From positions 133,370 to 197,369 of the forward strand of contig NZ_JH591189.1 in assembly GCF_000242435.1 (NCBI RefSeq): 64,000 nucleotides of DNA, written 5' to 3'. This DNA is from Dialister succinatiphilus YIT 11850 (GTDB taxonomy: Bacteria > Bacillota > Negativicutes > Veillonellales > Dialisteraceae). The notes beneath the pieces are model-generated. The model saw nothing but the letters and a program-made list of their open reading frames with translations. It made no database searches and was not told where the DNA came from. The translations under genes and the position numbers were made by a program. Below, one piece after another: positions 34,973-43,775 of this stretch. How positions within the stretch are numbered: the stretch's first letter is position 1; the number at the start of each line of letters is the position of its first letter.

Positions 34973-36761
34973 TGAAAGTCGTATGGAAGAAGACTGCTGG
35001 AATATCTGTTCATTTGACTTTGCTAAAAGCTGCAAGGGTAAAAGGCTCCCGAGAACCATAAAACGTGGTATTCTTGACTTTGGAAAAATAGGCAGTATAA
35101 CTATGCGGGAAGAACTGAAAAGTTTTTATCGTCAGATTATTCTGACCAGGAGACGGAGCGCGCGAACCTTTATCTGCAGCTTGAAGGTATGTCATTATAT
35201 GATAGATTTCCTGAGCTCACTGCCGGGAAATAAGTCAACCTTGGACTATGAGGAAGATGATCTTTACAAAAAATATAAAAAGTTTCTGAAGGCTAAGAAT
35301 GAGGCTTGTATACTCAGGGACCATGCCGTAAGGAAAGAACAGAAATACCATGTGTATCTGGAGGATAGTTGTCCGGTATTGGAAATCAAATCATTCTATC
35401 AGTTCCTGTTGGATCAGAAAAATAAAGATATTCCGGAAACGGATAAGGATATATGGGATGTAAAAAGGCTCCCTTTCCAGGTTACAGTGCAGTCATCCAG
35501 GCCCAGGTATATACTGAACTTTACGGGTATCACCCAGCTGCCCATACGGAAAATCTTTAAAAAATATATTCTTCAAAGGTTGAAGCTGCGAAAGCTTTCA
35601 ACAGTGATGGATGATATGAAAGCAATGAACCTTTTTTCCGATTTTCTGCGCAGGTACTATCCGGATGTCAAGGAACTCCCACAGCTGACACGACCCGTTG
35701 TACTGGACTATTTCCGGTACATTGACAGCAGACATTATGTGTACACCACTGCAAAATCGAGAAAGGGATGTCTGAAAACCTTTTTTGAAAATGTCATATA
35801 CCTTGACCTGGCTGAAATACCAACAAATCTGATTCTGCGAAAAGATTACAGGCAGCAAATCCACATTGTACCTCGGGTGATTCCCCAGTCAGTCATGGAT
35901 CAGCTGCAGGAAGCAATACCCAAACTTCCCCAGCCGGTTCAGAATATTGTTATTCTTATAGCCAAAATAGGGATGAGGATCAATGAAGCATGCAGGCTGA
36001 GCATCCGCTGTTTGAAAAAGGACAGCGAAGGGGGATACTACATAGAGTATTACCAGTACAAGACAGAACACTACAATCGGATACCTATCTCTGATTCCAT
36101 GGCAGAGCTCATCAAGGAACAGCAGACGGAAACTAAAAAACGGGATCCCCATGCAGCTTTCCTTTTTACCATACAGAGTGGGCGGGGGAAAAATCATCTC
36201 TATCCCCAGGAATCGGTATCCCGCATGCTGAACATCCTGGCAGTCAAGGAAAAAATCACAGGACCCGATGGGAAAATCTTCCGATTTCAGAGCCATCAAT
36301 TCAGGCACACCGTAGCCACAGACTATGCAAGGCAAGGATTCAGTCCTCTTATGATCCAGTCACTCTTAGGTCATAGAAGTCCGAAATCCATTATGCCCTA
36401 TGTGGAATACAGCAGGGATATGGAAAAAGAAAAACTACGCGCCTTTTTTGAAAAAGAGGGGAAAAGACTCTCTGCCGCAGTCAATGGGCCGCAGGGGAAG
36501 GATCGTTATGTGCCGCTGGTGAATGGATATTGCACCGACAGCAGCGATTTATGTGAAGATGCATGGATCTGCTACTCCTGCAGTATGTTCTCCATGGATG
36601 CAGCGGACAAGGCCCTGATGAGACAGTACCTGGTCAGAGTCCGGCAGAAAGCCGAAGACATGGAAATGAAAGGTTTTGTACGGGAAAGCCAGTTATATAG
36701 AAATCTGGAAAGAAATATTATACAAGCAATGGAGGAATCGGATCATGACAGATCGCAGTAA
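34932..36761 (+). CDS. Long tyrosine recombinase E (paralogue of C)
   Basis: The 609-residue product has Arg in IGMRINEAC, HxxR in HQFRHTVAT, His in LLGHRSPKS and Tyr in IMPYVEY, so it looks active. The start mirrors C (DESRMEEDCWNICSFDF), the middle has SSRPRYILNFTGITQLPIRK, and the tail has NGYCTDSSD with LCEDAWICYSC. The start at 34932 has GGAGG six bases upstream and overlaps D by 41 bp. Its 3' end overlaps the TnpC-like gene by 17 bp. Confidence 0.88.
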   Translation: MMKQAVKIKETLSDESRMEEDCWNICSFDFAKSCKGKRLPRTIKRGILDFGKIGSITMREELKSFYRQIILTRRRSARTFICSLKVCHYMIDFLSSLPGNKSTLDYEEDDLYKKYKKFLKAKNEACILRDHAVRKEQKYHVYLEDSCPVLEIKSFYQFLLDQKNKDIPETDKDIWDVKRLPFQVTVQSSRPRYILNFTGITQLPIRKIFKKYILQRLKLRKLSTVMDDMKAMNLFSDFLRRYYPDVKELPQLTRPVVLDYFRYIDSRHYVYTTAKSRKGCLKTFFENVIYLDLAEIPTNLILRKDYRQQIHIVPRVIPQSVMDQLQEAIPKLPQPVQNIVILIAKIGMRINEACRLSIRCLKKDSEGGYYIEYYQYKTEHYNRIPISDSMAELIKEQQTETKKRDPHAAFLFTIQSGRGKNHLYPQESVSRMLNILAVKEKITGPDGKIFRFQSHQFRHTVATDYARQGFSPLMIQSLLGHRSPKSIMPYVEYSRDMEKEKLRAFFEKEGKRLSAAVNGPQGKDRYVPLVNGYCTDSSDLCEDAWICYSCSMFSMDAADKALMRQYLVRVRQKAEDMEMKGFVRESQLYRNLERNIIQAMEESDHDRSQ

Positions 36762-37143
36762 AGCAATGGTAGAATTCTCAAAAAACCGATCAGAGCAGAA
36801 AATCGAGTATGTGAAATCGGTAATCAGCCAAATGGAGATGGAGCACAAAAAAATATCCGTTTATAGTGTGCAGAAAGCTTCGGGAGTATCCAAAACCTTT
36901 ATCTATGCTCACAGTGAATTGATTGATCTGATCCGGAATCTTAAAGGCGAAAAGAAACCGGATATTTCTGCAGAAGCCGCCGACACAGTGATAGCCGCGC
37001 TGAAAGTGGAAATCGAAGAGCTTAAAAAGGAAAATAAGATGCTGAAACAGGACCGCCTGTGGAAAGAAAAGTATCTCAGTGCCAAAGAAGAAAATGAACT
37101 GCTGAAAAAACGCATTGAAAAGCTGGAGGGACAGCTTTACTAA
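36745..37143 (+). CDS. TnpC-like accessory protein
   Basis: The 132-residue protein has an N-terminal helix-turn-helix-like region (ISVYSVQKASGVSKTFIYAH) and a C-terminal coiled coil (ALKVEIEELKKENKMLKQDR, then KEENELLKKRIEKLEGQL). Size, place and architecture match TnpC of Tn554-like elements, which modulates transposition. GGAGG lies nine bases before the ATG, which sits inside the end of recombinase E. It ends the operon; a terminator follows 50 bp later. Confidence 0.8.
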   Translation: MTDRSKAMVEFSKNRSEQKIEYVKSVISQMEMEHKKISVYSVQKASGVSKTFIYAHSELIDLIRNLKGEKKPDISAEAADTVIAALKVEIEELKKENKMLKQDRLWKEKYLSAKEENELLKKRIEKLEGQLY

Positions 37144-37195
37144 GTGCCATGCAATCTTTAAGCAGGAGTGGGGCAGTAAAAAACTGCCTGGAATG

Positions 37196-37237
37196 AAGTG
37201 GATAGACATGGCGGCGGACATGTTCATCCACTTTTTT
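37196..37237 (+). terminator. Terminator of the recombinase operon
   Basis: AAGTGGATAGACATG and CATGTTCATCCACTT pair with two mismatches, followed by TTTT. Confidence 0.8.
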
Positions 37238-37362
37238 CATCTTCATTCTTGCCACCTTTATTTTGTATTTTGCATTTCCTTCGGGGGGGAAAATAAGATA
37301 TAATTAAAGTAGTTTGTCTCATTTGACAAATGTTACACTTTGTGCATGTCATAAGCATATAC

Positions 37363-37391
37363 TTGTATTTTATGAGTTTTTTTACTATAAT
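37363..37391 (+). promoter_or_regulatory. Promoter of the helicase-methylase operon
   Basis: TTGTAT (37363-37368), 17 bp, TATAAT (37386-37391), 85 bp before the helicase start. The gap also holds TTGACA at 37323 without a matching -10. Confidence 0.6.
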
Positions 37392-37476
37392 AAACGATTT
37401 GCTTCAAATAAGACTTCATTATATAAGTTGAATTCGGAATCCTGAGAAATCAAATGAATGGCAGGTGTGGCTGGCT

Positions 37477-40400
37477 ATGAGTAAATTGGAAGACGTGACT
37501 GTCGGAAGTACAGTAAAAGGGATAGTAGACAGTGACATTGTTTCCGTTGTGGCAGTTCAATGGTATGGAAGCAATGTGCTGGAAGTCACCTACAAGGACT
37601 CCAAAGGCGTGCTTGGAAATCAGCTCCTTTATCGGGAAAACGAGCCCCAACTTTCCGTATCATTCAGACACCTGGCATGGAGTTTCGATGCAGACCCGGA
37701 CCAGATGAAACTGGCATCAGAAGCCTATCGAATCAGCCTTGCCCATTTATTTGACCCCTATCTAGCGGTTCATACATCCTCCGTGGAGCCGCTTCCTCAT
37801 CAGATTTCGGCGGTGTATAAGGAAATGCTGCCACGGGTGCCCCTGCGCTACATCCTGGCCGATGACCCGGGAGCAGGGAAGACCATTATGACCGGCCTGT
37901 ATATCAAGGAACTGATTGCCCGGGGTGATCTGAAGCGCTGCATGATCGTGACTCCCGGAAACCTGGTGGAACAGTGGCAGGATGAGCTGTATTCCAAATT
38001 CCATTTGAAGTTTGATATTCTCACCAATGACCGGATTGAATCAGCAGTGAGCGGCAATATTTTTAATGAAGTAAACTTTATCATCTGCCGGTTGGATAAG
38101 TTGGCACGAAATGAAGATTTACAGGCCAAATTGAAGCATACAGACTGGGATCTTGTGGTTATCGATGAAGCCCATAAACTCTCTGCCACCGTGTGGGGCG
38201 GAGAGGTCAAGTATACGAAGCGGTTCCAGCTGGGAAAGCTCCTTTCCCAGGTAGCCCGCAATTTCCTGTTACTTACCGCTACTCCCCACAATGGAAAAGA
38301 AGTGGACTTTGAACTCTTCCTGTCCCTGGTGGATGCGGACCGCTTTGGCGTGAGACGTATCAAGAGCCAGCACTCCATCGACGTCAGCGATGTGATGCGG
38401 CGCCTGGTGAAAGAAGAGCTGTTGAAATTTGATGGTACCCCCCTGTTCCCTGAACGGAGAGCCTATACGGTGAACTATTCCCTTTCTCCCATGGAAGCAA
38501 AGCTTTACCAGGAAGTAACGGAATATGTACAGGAAGAATTCAACCGTGCCGATCAGCTGCAGAATGACCGCAAAGCTGCCGTAGGCTTTGCATTGACCAT
38601 CCTGCAGAGAAGACTGGCCTCCTCACCGGAAGCCATTTATCAATCCCTCCGGCGCAGAAGAGAGCGCCTGGAACATCGCCTGGAAGAGGAAAAACTGGGC
38701 AGGCGGGCAGAAGAATACAGAAATCCCGATTGGGAAGAAGAGGATGAAGACGATCTGCCTTCCATAGAGCAGGAACAGATGGAAGAGCAGGTGGTGGATC
38801 ACGCCTCTGCTGCGGCCACCATGACAGAACTGCAGGCTGAAATCCGTATCCTGAAAAGGCTGGAAGAAATGGCCAATGACGTCCGTTTAAGCGGCGTAGA
38901 CCGCAAGTGGGATGAATTGTCCAATCTCCTGCAGGATAAGACATTCATGGTAGGAAAAGATGGTGAGCGGGAAAAGCTGATCATCTTTACAGAGCATAAG
39001 GACACACTCCGTTACCTGGCGGAGAAGATCCGCTCCCTCTTAGGTGATGATGAGGCAGTGGTGACCATCCATGGCGGCATGCTTCGCGGCGACAGGCGCA
39101 AGGTGGAAGAACAGTTTAAACAGGATAAAGAAGTCCGTATCCTGGTGGCCACCGATGCGGCCGGTGAAGGCATCAACCTCCAGCGGGCACACCTGATGAT
39201 CAACTATGACCTGCCCTGGAATCCCAACCGTTTGGAGCAGCGCTTTGGCCGTATCCACAGAATCGGACAGACCGAGGTCTGCCATCTGTGGAATCTGGTG
39301 GCTTCCGAAACAAGGGAAGGCTATGTCTTCCAGCGGCTCTTCAGCAAGCTGGAAGAAGAAAGACAGGCCATGGGCGGGAAAGTCTTTGACATCCTTGGAA
39401 AAATGACCTTTGATAATAAGCCGCTGAAGGACCTTTTGATCGAAGCCATCCGGTATGGCAATGATCCCCAGGTACGGGCAAGGCTGACACAGGTGGTGGA
39501 TGCTTCCGTGAATCCTGAGGTATTCCGGAAAATGCTTCAGGACCAGGCATTGACCGATGATGTCATGGACGTTCACACGGTGAATGTGATCAAGGAAGAC
39601 ATGGAAAGGATGGAAGCCCATAAGCTGCAGCCCCATTTCATTGAAGCTTTCTTCCTGGAGGCTTTTAAGAGGCTGGGAGGGCGGATGGTCAGAAGAGAAA
39701 AAGGCAGATATCAGGTGACCTTTGTTCCCCAGGCCGTGCGGAACAGGGATATGCAGATCGGCCTGGGAATCCCTGTGCTGAAGAGCTACGAAAGAGTCTG
39801 CTTTGATAAAGAAGACTGCATCATTCCGGGGCGTCCCATGGCAGAACTTCTCTGCCCCGGTCATCCCCTCCTGGAAGCAGTGATAGATATCATTTGTGAA
39901 AAAAGCAGGGATGTGATGAAGCGAGGCGCCGTCTTTATCGATGACCAGGATTATGGCACCGAAGCAAGGCTTCTTTTCTATGTGGAAGATGCCATACAGG
40001 ATGGTGTCCTTTTGAAAAATGGACAGCGCCGGACCATATCCAAGCACATACACTTTGTGGAAATGAAGGAAAACGGATCCGCCATCAATGCAGGCTATGC
40101 ACCCTACCTGGATTACCGGGCACCGGATGAACAGGAGAAGAAGGCTGTCGGTGAATGGATGGAAACACAGGAATGGCTCTGCCATGATGTGCAGAATGCA
40201 GCCAAAGGCTACGCCATAGAGCACCTGATTCCCCGGCACATGGAAGAAGTGAAGCATCGGAAATTAGCCATGCTGGATAAGACGGAAAAGGCTGTGAAAC
40301 AGAGGCTGACCGAAGAAATCCAGTACTGGGATAACCAGGCAGTAAATTTGAGGGAACAGGAAGCAGCAGGGAAAACGAATGCCCGGCTGAATTCCATGCA

Positions 40401-40980
40401 GGCTGCCCAAAGAGCCGATGATTCGGCCAGCCGTCTGCAGAAACGATTGGAAGAAATCAGTAAAGAACGGAGCATTTCCCCCCTGCCTCCCATTATTACA
40501 GGGGGTGCACTGATTATTCCTAAAGGGCTGATTCACCGGCTCATGGCAGACCCGCTGCCTTCCATGGGACAGGGAGATCGGCAAAGCGTGGAATATGCAG
40601 CCATGAACAGGGTGATGGAAATCGAAAAAGAACTGGGCTATCAGCCGGAAGATGTGAGCGCCCAGAAATGCGGCTACGATGTGGAATCCAGAGTGCCTGA
40701 ATCCATGCGTGCCGCTTCCGGTGACTGCGCTTTGCGGTTCATCGAGGTGAAAGGTCGGCAGAAGGGGGCAGAAACTGTGACTGTCAGCAAGAATGAAATC
40801 CTCACAGCCCTGAACCGGCCGGAGGAATTCATCCTGGCCCTGGTGGAAGTGGATGGGGAAAATACCCATACCCTGTACTTAAAAAAGCCCTTTAGAAATC
40901 CACCGGATTTTACCGCCACCAGTATCAACTTTAATATCCGGGACTTGGTGAAAGAATCGGAAATCCTTTTGGAAAAGTGA
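37477..40980 (+). CDS. SNF2-family helicase with C-terminal DUF3883/nuclease-like domain
   Basis: This 1167-residue superfamily 2 DNA translocase, similar in architecture to the DrmD/BrxHII type helicases of defence systems, shows Walker A DDPGAGKT (Lys135) and DEAH at 230-233. Motif III is LLLTATPHNG, with TEHKDTLRYL and the helicase C motifs ATDAAGEGIN and RFGRIHRIGQ further on. A long coiled region follows. Near the end, RFIEVKGRQKG (Glu1090, Lys1092) and later LYLKKPF fit a DUF3883 or PD-(D/E)XK-like domain. It is the first gene of a four-gene operon and is coupled to the methylase gene. Confidence 0.9.
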   Translation: MSKLEDVTVGSTVKGIVDSDIVSVVAVQWYGSNVLEVTYKDSKGVLGNQLLYRENEPQLSVSFRHLAWSFDADPDQMKLASEAYRISLAHLFDPYLAVHTSSVEPLPHQISAVYKEMLPRVPLRYILADDPGAGKTIMTGLYIKELIARGDLKRCMIVTPGNLVEQWQDELYSKFHLKFDILTNDRIESAVSGNIFNEVNFIICRLDKLARNEDLQAKLKHTDWDLVVIDEAHKLSATVWGGEVKYTKRFQLGKLLSQVARNFLLLTATPHNGKEVDFELFLSLVDADRFGVRRIKSQHSIDVSDVMRRLVKEELLKFDGTPLFPERRAYTVNYSLSPMEAKLYQEVTEYVQEEFNRADQLQNDRKAAVGFALTILQRRLASSPEAIYQSLRRRRERLEHRLEEEKLGRRAEEYRNPDWEEEDEDDLPSIEQEQMEEQVVDHASAAATMTELQAEIRILKRLEEMANDVRLSGVDRKWDELSNLLQDKTFMVGKDGEREKLIIFTEHKDTLRYLAEKIRSLLGDDEAVVTIHGGMLRGDRRKVEEQFKQDKEVRILVATDAAGEGINLQRAHLMINYDLPWNPNRLEQRFGRIHRIGQTEVCHLWNLVASETREGYVFQRLFSKLEEERQAMGGKVFDILGKMTFDNKPLKDLLIEAIRYGNDPQVRARLTQVVDASVNPEVFRKMLQDQALTDDVMDVHTVNVIKEDMERMEAHKLQPHFIEAFFLEAFKRLGGRMVRREKGRYQVTFVPQAVRNRDMQIGLGIPVLKSYERVCFDKEDCIIPGRPMAELLCPGHPLLEAVIDIICEKSRDVMKRGAVFIDDQDYGTEARLLFYVEDAIQDGVLLKNGQRRTISKHIHFVEMKENGSAINAGYAPYLDYRAPDEQEKKAVGEWMETQEWLCHDVQNAAKGYAIEHLIPRHMEEVKHRKLAMLDKTEKAVKQRLTEEIQYWDNQAVNLREQEAAGKTNARLNSMQAAQRADDSASRLQKRLEEISKERSISPLPPIITGGALIIPKGLIHRLMADPLPSMGQGDRQSVEYAAMNRVMEIEKELGYQPEDVSAQKCGYDVESRVPESMRAASGDCALRFIEVKGRQKGAETVTVSKNEILTALNRPEEFILALVEVDGENTHTLYLKKPFRNPPDFTATSINFNIRDLVKESEILLEK

Positions 40981-40991
40981 GGAATTTTGGA

Positions 40992-43739
40992 ATGAAGAAA
41001 CTCATTGAAGTGGCACTGCCGCTGGATAAAATCAACGAAGCTTGCGCCAGGGAGAAATCTATCCGCCATGGGCATCCATCGACCCTTCATTTGTGGTGGG
41101 CACGCCGGCCATTGGCCGCTGCCAGAGCGGTCATCTGGGCCAGCCTCGTAGATGCGCCTTCCTCCCATCCCGAACTTTTCCCTACGGAAGAAGCGCAGAC
41201 GAAAGAAAGACAGCGCCTCTTTGGCATTTTGGAGAAACTGGTGGTATGGGAAAATTCCAATAACCAGGAGGTCCTGGATGAAGCCAAGGCGGAAATCCTG
41301 AAGTATAACAATGGAGAATTCCCTACGCTGCTGGATCCCTTCGCCGGCGGCGGTGCTATTCCCCTAGAAGCCCAGCGGCTGGGACTCAAAGCCATTGCCC
41401 ATGACCTGAATCCTGTAGCCGTCATGATCAATAAGGCCATGATTGAAATTCCGCCCCGCTTTGCAGGAAAACCGCCTGTAAGCCCTGATGATGGACGTCG
41501 CATTAATGAATGGCATGGGGCACAGGGACTTGCAGAGGATGTACGGTACTATGGGGAATGGATGAAAAAAGAAGCTTTTAAGCGAATCGGTCATCTCTAT
41601 CCGAAAGTACAGCTGCCAAAGGAAGAAGGTGGTGGTGAAGCTACAGTAATCGCTTGGTTATGGGCACGAACTATTAAATGCCCTAATCCTGCATGCGGTT
41701 GCCATATGCCATTGTTTAAATCAAATATAATTGCTAAAAATAAAGCTTATGTGAAGGTAGAAAGAGACGAAAACGGATACCCGGTTTTTAGGGTAATCAA
41801 CGCGAAGGACCCCATAGAGGAAGGAACGGTTAATAGAAAAGGAGCTCATTGCATTTACTGCAATACGCCTGTTAGTTTCTCATATATTCGTGAACAGGGG
41901 AAAGCAAATAATTTAGGGGTTCAACTAATGGCAGTGGTTGCTAAAGGTAAGAAGGGGAGGATTTATTTAACACCTGATGAATACCAGAAGAGAACTGCTT
42001 ATTCTTGTGATCGTCCAGATATTGATCTTGGGAAAATAGCAAATTATCCAGGTTATTTGAATACGCCTGCATATGGGCTAGAGAATTTTCAGGACTTATT
42101 TACTGCGCGGCAGTTGACAATTTTTACAGAATTAGAAAAGAATATAGAAAATTTAGGAGACCGCATTGAAAAAGCAGCTATTATTGCAGGATTAAAAAAT
42201 GACCATGTTAGTTTAAGCAATGGAGGCTGCGGCGCAAAAGCGTATTCTGAAGCAATTAAAGTGTATCTTGCTTTTCTTATAGACAAATTGGCAGATTATA
42301 ATTCGGCTGTATGTTCTTGGAATGCTGTTGGACAAAAAATTCGCAATACATTCGGATTAACGGGGATGTCGATGACATGGGATTATGCTGAAGCAAATCC
42401 TTTTTCTGGAGCGTCTGGTTCATTTGATAATATGCTAGAGTGGGTTGTAAAAAGTATACGCAATTTGCCAACTAAAAATGCTGGAAATGTTGAGCAGGTT
42501 GACGCACAAATTGATTCAGGATTGAGAAATGTAGTTATTTCAACAGATCCTCCTTACTATAGCAATGTTCCATATGCAGATTTTGCCGATTTTTTCTATG
42601 GATGGATGAGAAGAAATCTTCAATCTGTTTATCCTAATTTATTTAAAACAATTCAAACCCCTAAAAATGAAGAGCTAGTGGCAGATCCTTATAGGCAAGG
42701 GAATAAATTAAAAGCAGCAGAATATTTCGAAAATGGGATGTTCCTCGCGTGTAAACAAATGTATAAATATTCGAAAGATGATGTTCCAGTAACTATTTAT
42801 TATGCATTTAAAGAAAGTACCATAACAATTAGCCAACAAAAACAATTTGTTTCATCAACGGGCTGGGAAACTATGCTTTCAGCATTAATACGTTCAGGAT
42901 TTAGAATAACTGGGACGTGGCCAATTAGAACCGAGAGATCAGGTAGGACCCGTAGTATGAATTCAAATGCTTTGGCGTCATCGATAGTACTTGTCTGCCG
43001 CAAACGTTCGGAAGATGCGCCGCAGACAACTCGCCGTCATTTTATAGCAGAGCTTCGGAGAGAACTACAGTCAGCATTAAAAAAGCTGCAGCAGAGCAAT
43101 ATTGCTCCTGTAGACTTAGCCCAGGCATCCATCGGTCCCGGCATGGGGGTATTCTCCAAGTACAGCCGGGTGCTGGAGGCAGATGGCTCGGAAATGAGTA
43201 TACGGAGCGCCCTGCAGGTCATCAATGAGCAGGTAGATGCTTATTTTAATGAACAGGTAGGGAGTTTGGATGCGGAAAGCCGCTTCTGCGTGGACTTGTA
43301 TATGCAGGCCCAATATGAAGATATCCCCTACGGCGAAGCGGAAATCCTGGCCAATGCCAAGGGGGCGCTCATTCCTAAGATGGTAGACAGCAAGGTGCTC
43401 TACGCCAAGGCCGGCAAGGTGCACCTGGTGAGGCGGGAAGAGCTGCCGCCTAAAGTAGACTCTGATGAATCCAACGTCTGGCGGCTCACCCAGCAGCTTA
43501 CCGGTGCCATGGCAAAGGGGGGCATAGAAGAATGTGCCAAACAGGTAGCATCCCTTTATGGGGTCAATGTGGAATATGCAAAGGATTTGGCATATCGCCT
43601 GTATACGGTGGCTGAGCAGAAAGGATGGACTGCGGAAGCTTTCGCCTATAACGCATTGATCGTTTCCTGGATGGATATCCAGAGCCGGGCTGCGGAGCTG
43701 CAGTCGAGACAGATGGTAGAAACAAGTCTGTTTGAATAA
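40992..43739 (+). CDS. DUF1156-type adenine-specific DNA methylase homologue
   Basis: The 915-residue product starts with the DUF1156 pattern (KSIRHGHPSTLHLWWARRPL). It has SAM-binding motif I as LLDPFAGGGAIPLEA and catalytic motif IV as STDPPYYSN (Asp519-Pro-Pro-Tyr). Zinc-ribbon cysteines (CPNPACGC, CIYC) lie between. It should methylate adenine in DNA. The ATG at 40992 has GAGG nine bases upstream; a GTG overlapping the helicase stop is the alternative. The stretch 41.6-43.05 kb is far more AT-rich than both ends of the gene, as if the centre had been replaced by recombination. Confidence 0.88.
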   Translation: MKKLIEVALPLDKINEACAREKSIRHGHPSTLHLWWARRPLAAARAVIWASLVDAPSSHPELFPTEEAQTKERQRLFGILEKLVVWENSNNQEVLDEAKAEILKYNNGEFPTLLDPFAGGGAIPLEAQRLGLKAIAHDLNPVAVMINKAMIEIPPRFAGKPPVSPDDGRRINEWHGAQGLAEDVRYYGEWMKKEAFKRIGHLYPKVQLPKEEGGGEATVIAWLWARTIKCPNPACGCHMPLFKSNIIAKNKAYVKVERDENGYPVFRVINAKDPIEEGTVNRKGAHCIYCNTPVSFSYIREQGKANNLGVQLMAVVAKGKKGRIYLTPDEYQKRTAYSCDRPDIDLGKIANYPGYLNTPAYGLENFQDLFTARQLTIFTELEKNIENLGDRIEKAAIIAGLKNDHVSLSNGGCGAKAYSEAIKVYLAFLIDKLADYNSAVCSWNAVGQKIRNTFGLTGMSMTWDYAEANPFSGASGSFDNMLEWVVKSIRNLPTKNAGNVEQVDAQIDSGLRNVVISTDPPYYSNVPYADFADFFYGWMRRNLQSVYPNLFKTIQTPKNEELVADPYRQGNKLKAAEYFENGMFLACKQMYKYSKDDVPVTIYYAFKESTITISQQKQFVSSTGWETMLSALIRSGFRITGTWPIRTERSGRTRSMNSNALASSIVLVCRKRSEDAPQTTRRHFIAELRRELQSALKKLQQSNIAPVDLAQASIGPGMGVFSKYSRVLEADGSEMSIRSALQVINEQVDAYFNEQVGSLDAESRFCVDLYMQAQYEDIPYGEAEILANAKGALIPKMVDSKVLYAKAGKVHLVRREELPPKVDSDESNVWRLTQQLTGAMAKGGIEECAKQVASLYGVNVEYAKDLAYRLYTVAEQKGWTAEAFAYNALIVSWMDIQSRAAELQSRQMVETSLFE

Positions 43740-43775
43740 TCGGCAGTTTCCATGAGCAGTAGAAGGGAGCTTGAA

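Larger units (their letters stand above)
28361..37240 (+). mobile_element. Tn554-like transposition module with duplicated recombinases (approximate limits)
   Basis: Five tyrosine recombinase genes and one TnpC-like gene form a single operon between a promoter at 28361 and a terminator at 37196. Sizes (372, 600, 608, 597, 609 and 132 residues) recall Tn554 tnpA, tnpB and tnpC, but here the long-recombinase slot is filled four times. Ends of the element are not visible; Tn554 itself lacks terminal inverted repeats. The cargo might include the methylase-helicase operon that follows. Confidence 0.7.

Noticed and set aside
28442-36761. One broken recombinase gene split by frameshifts
   Set aside because: Each frame has its own N-terminal domain, catalytic region and tail, with regular overlaps, so these are five separate genes.
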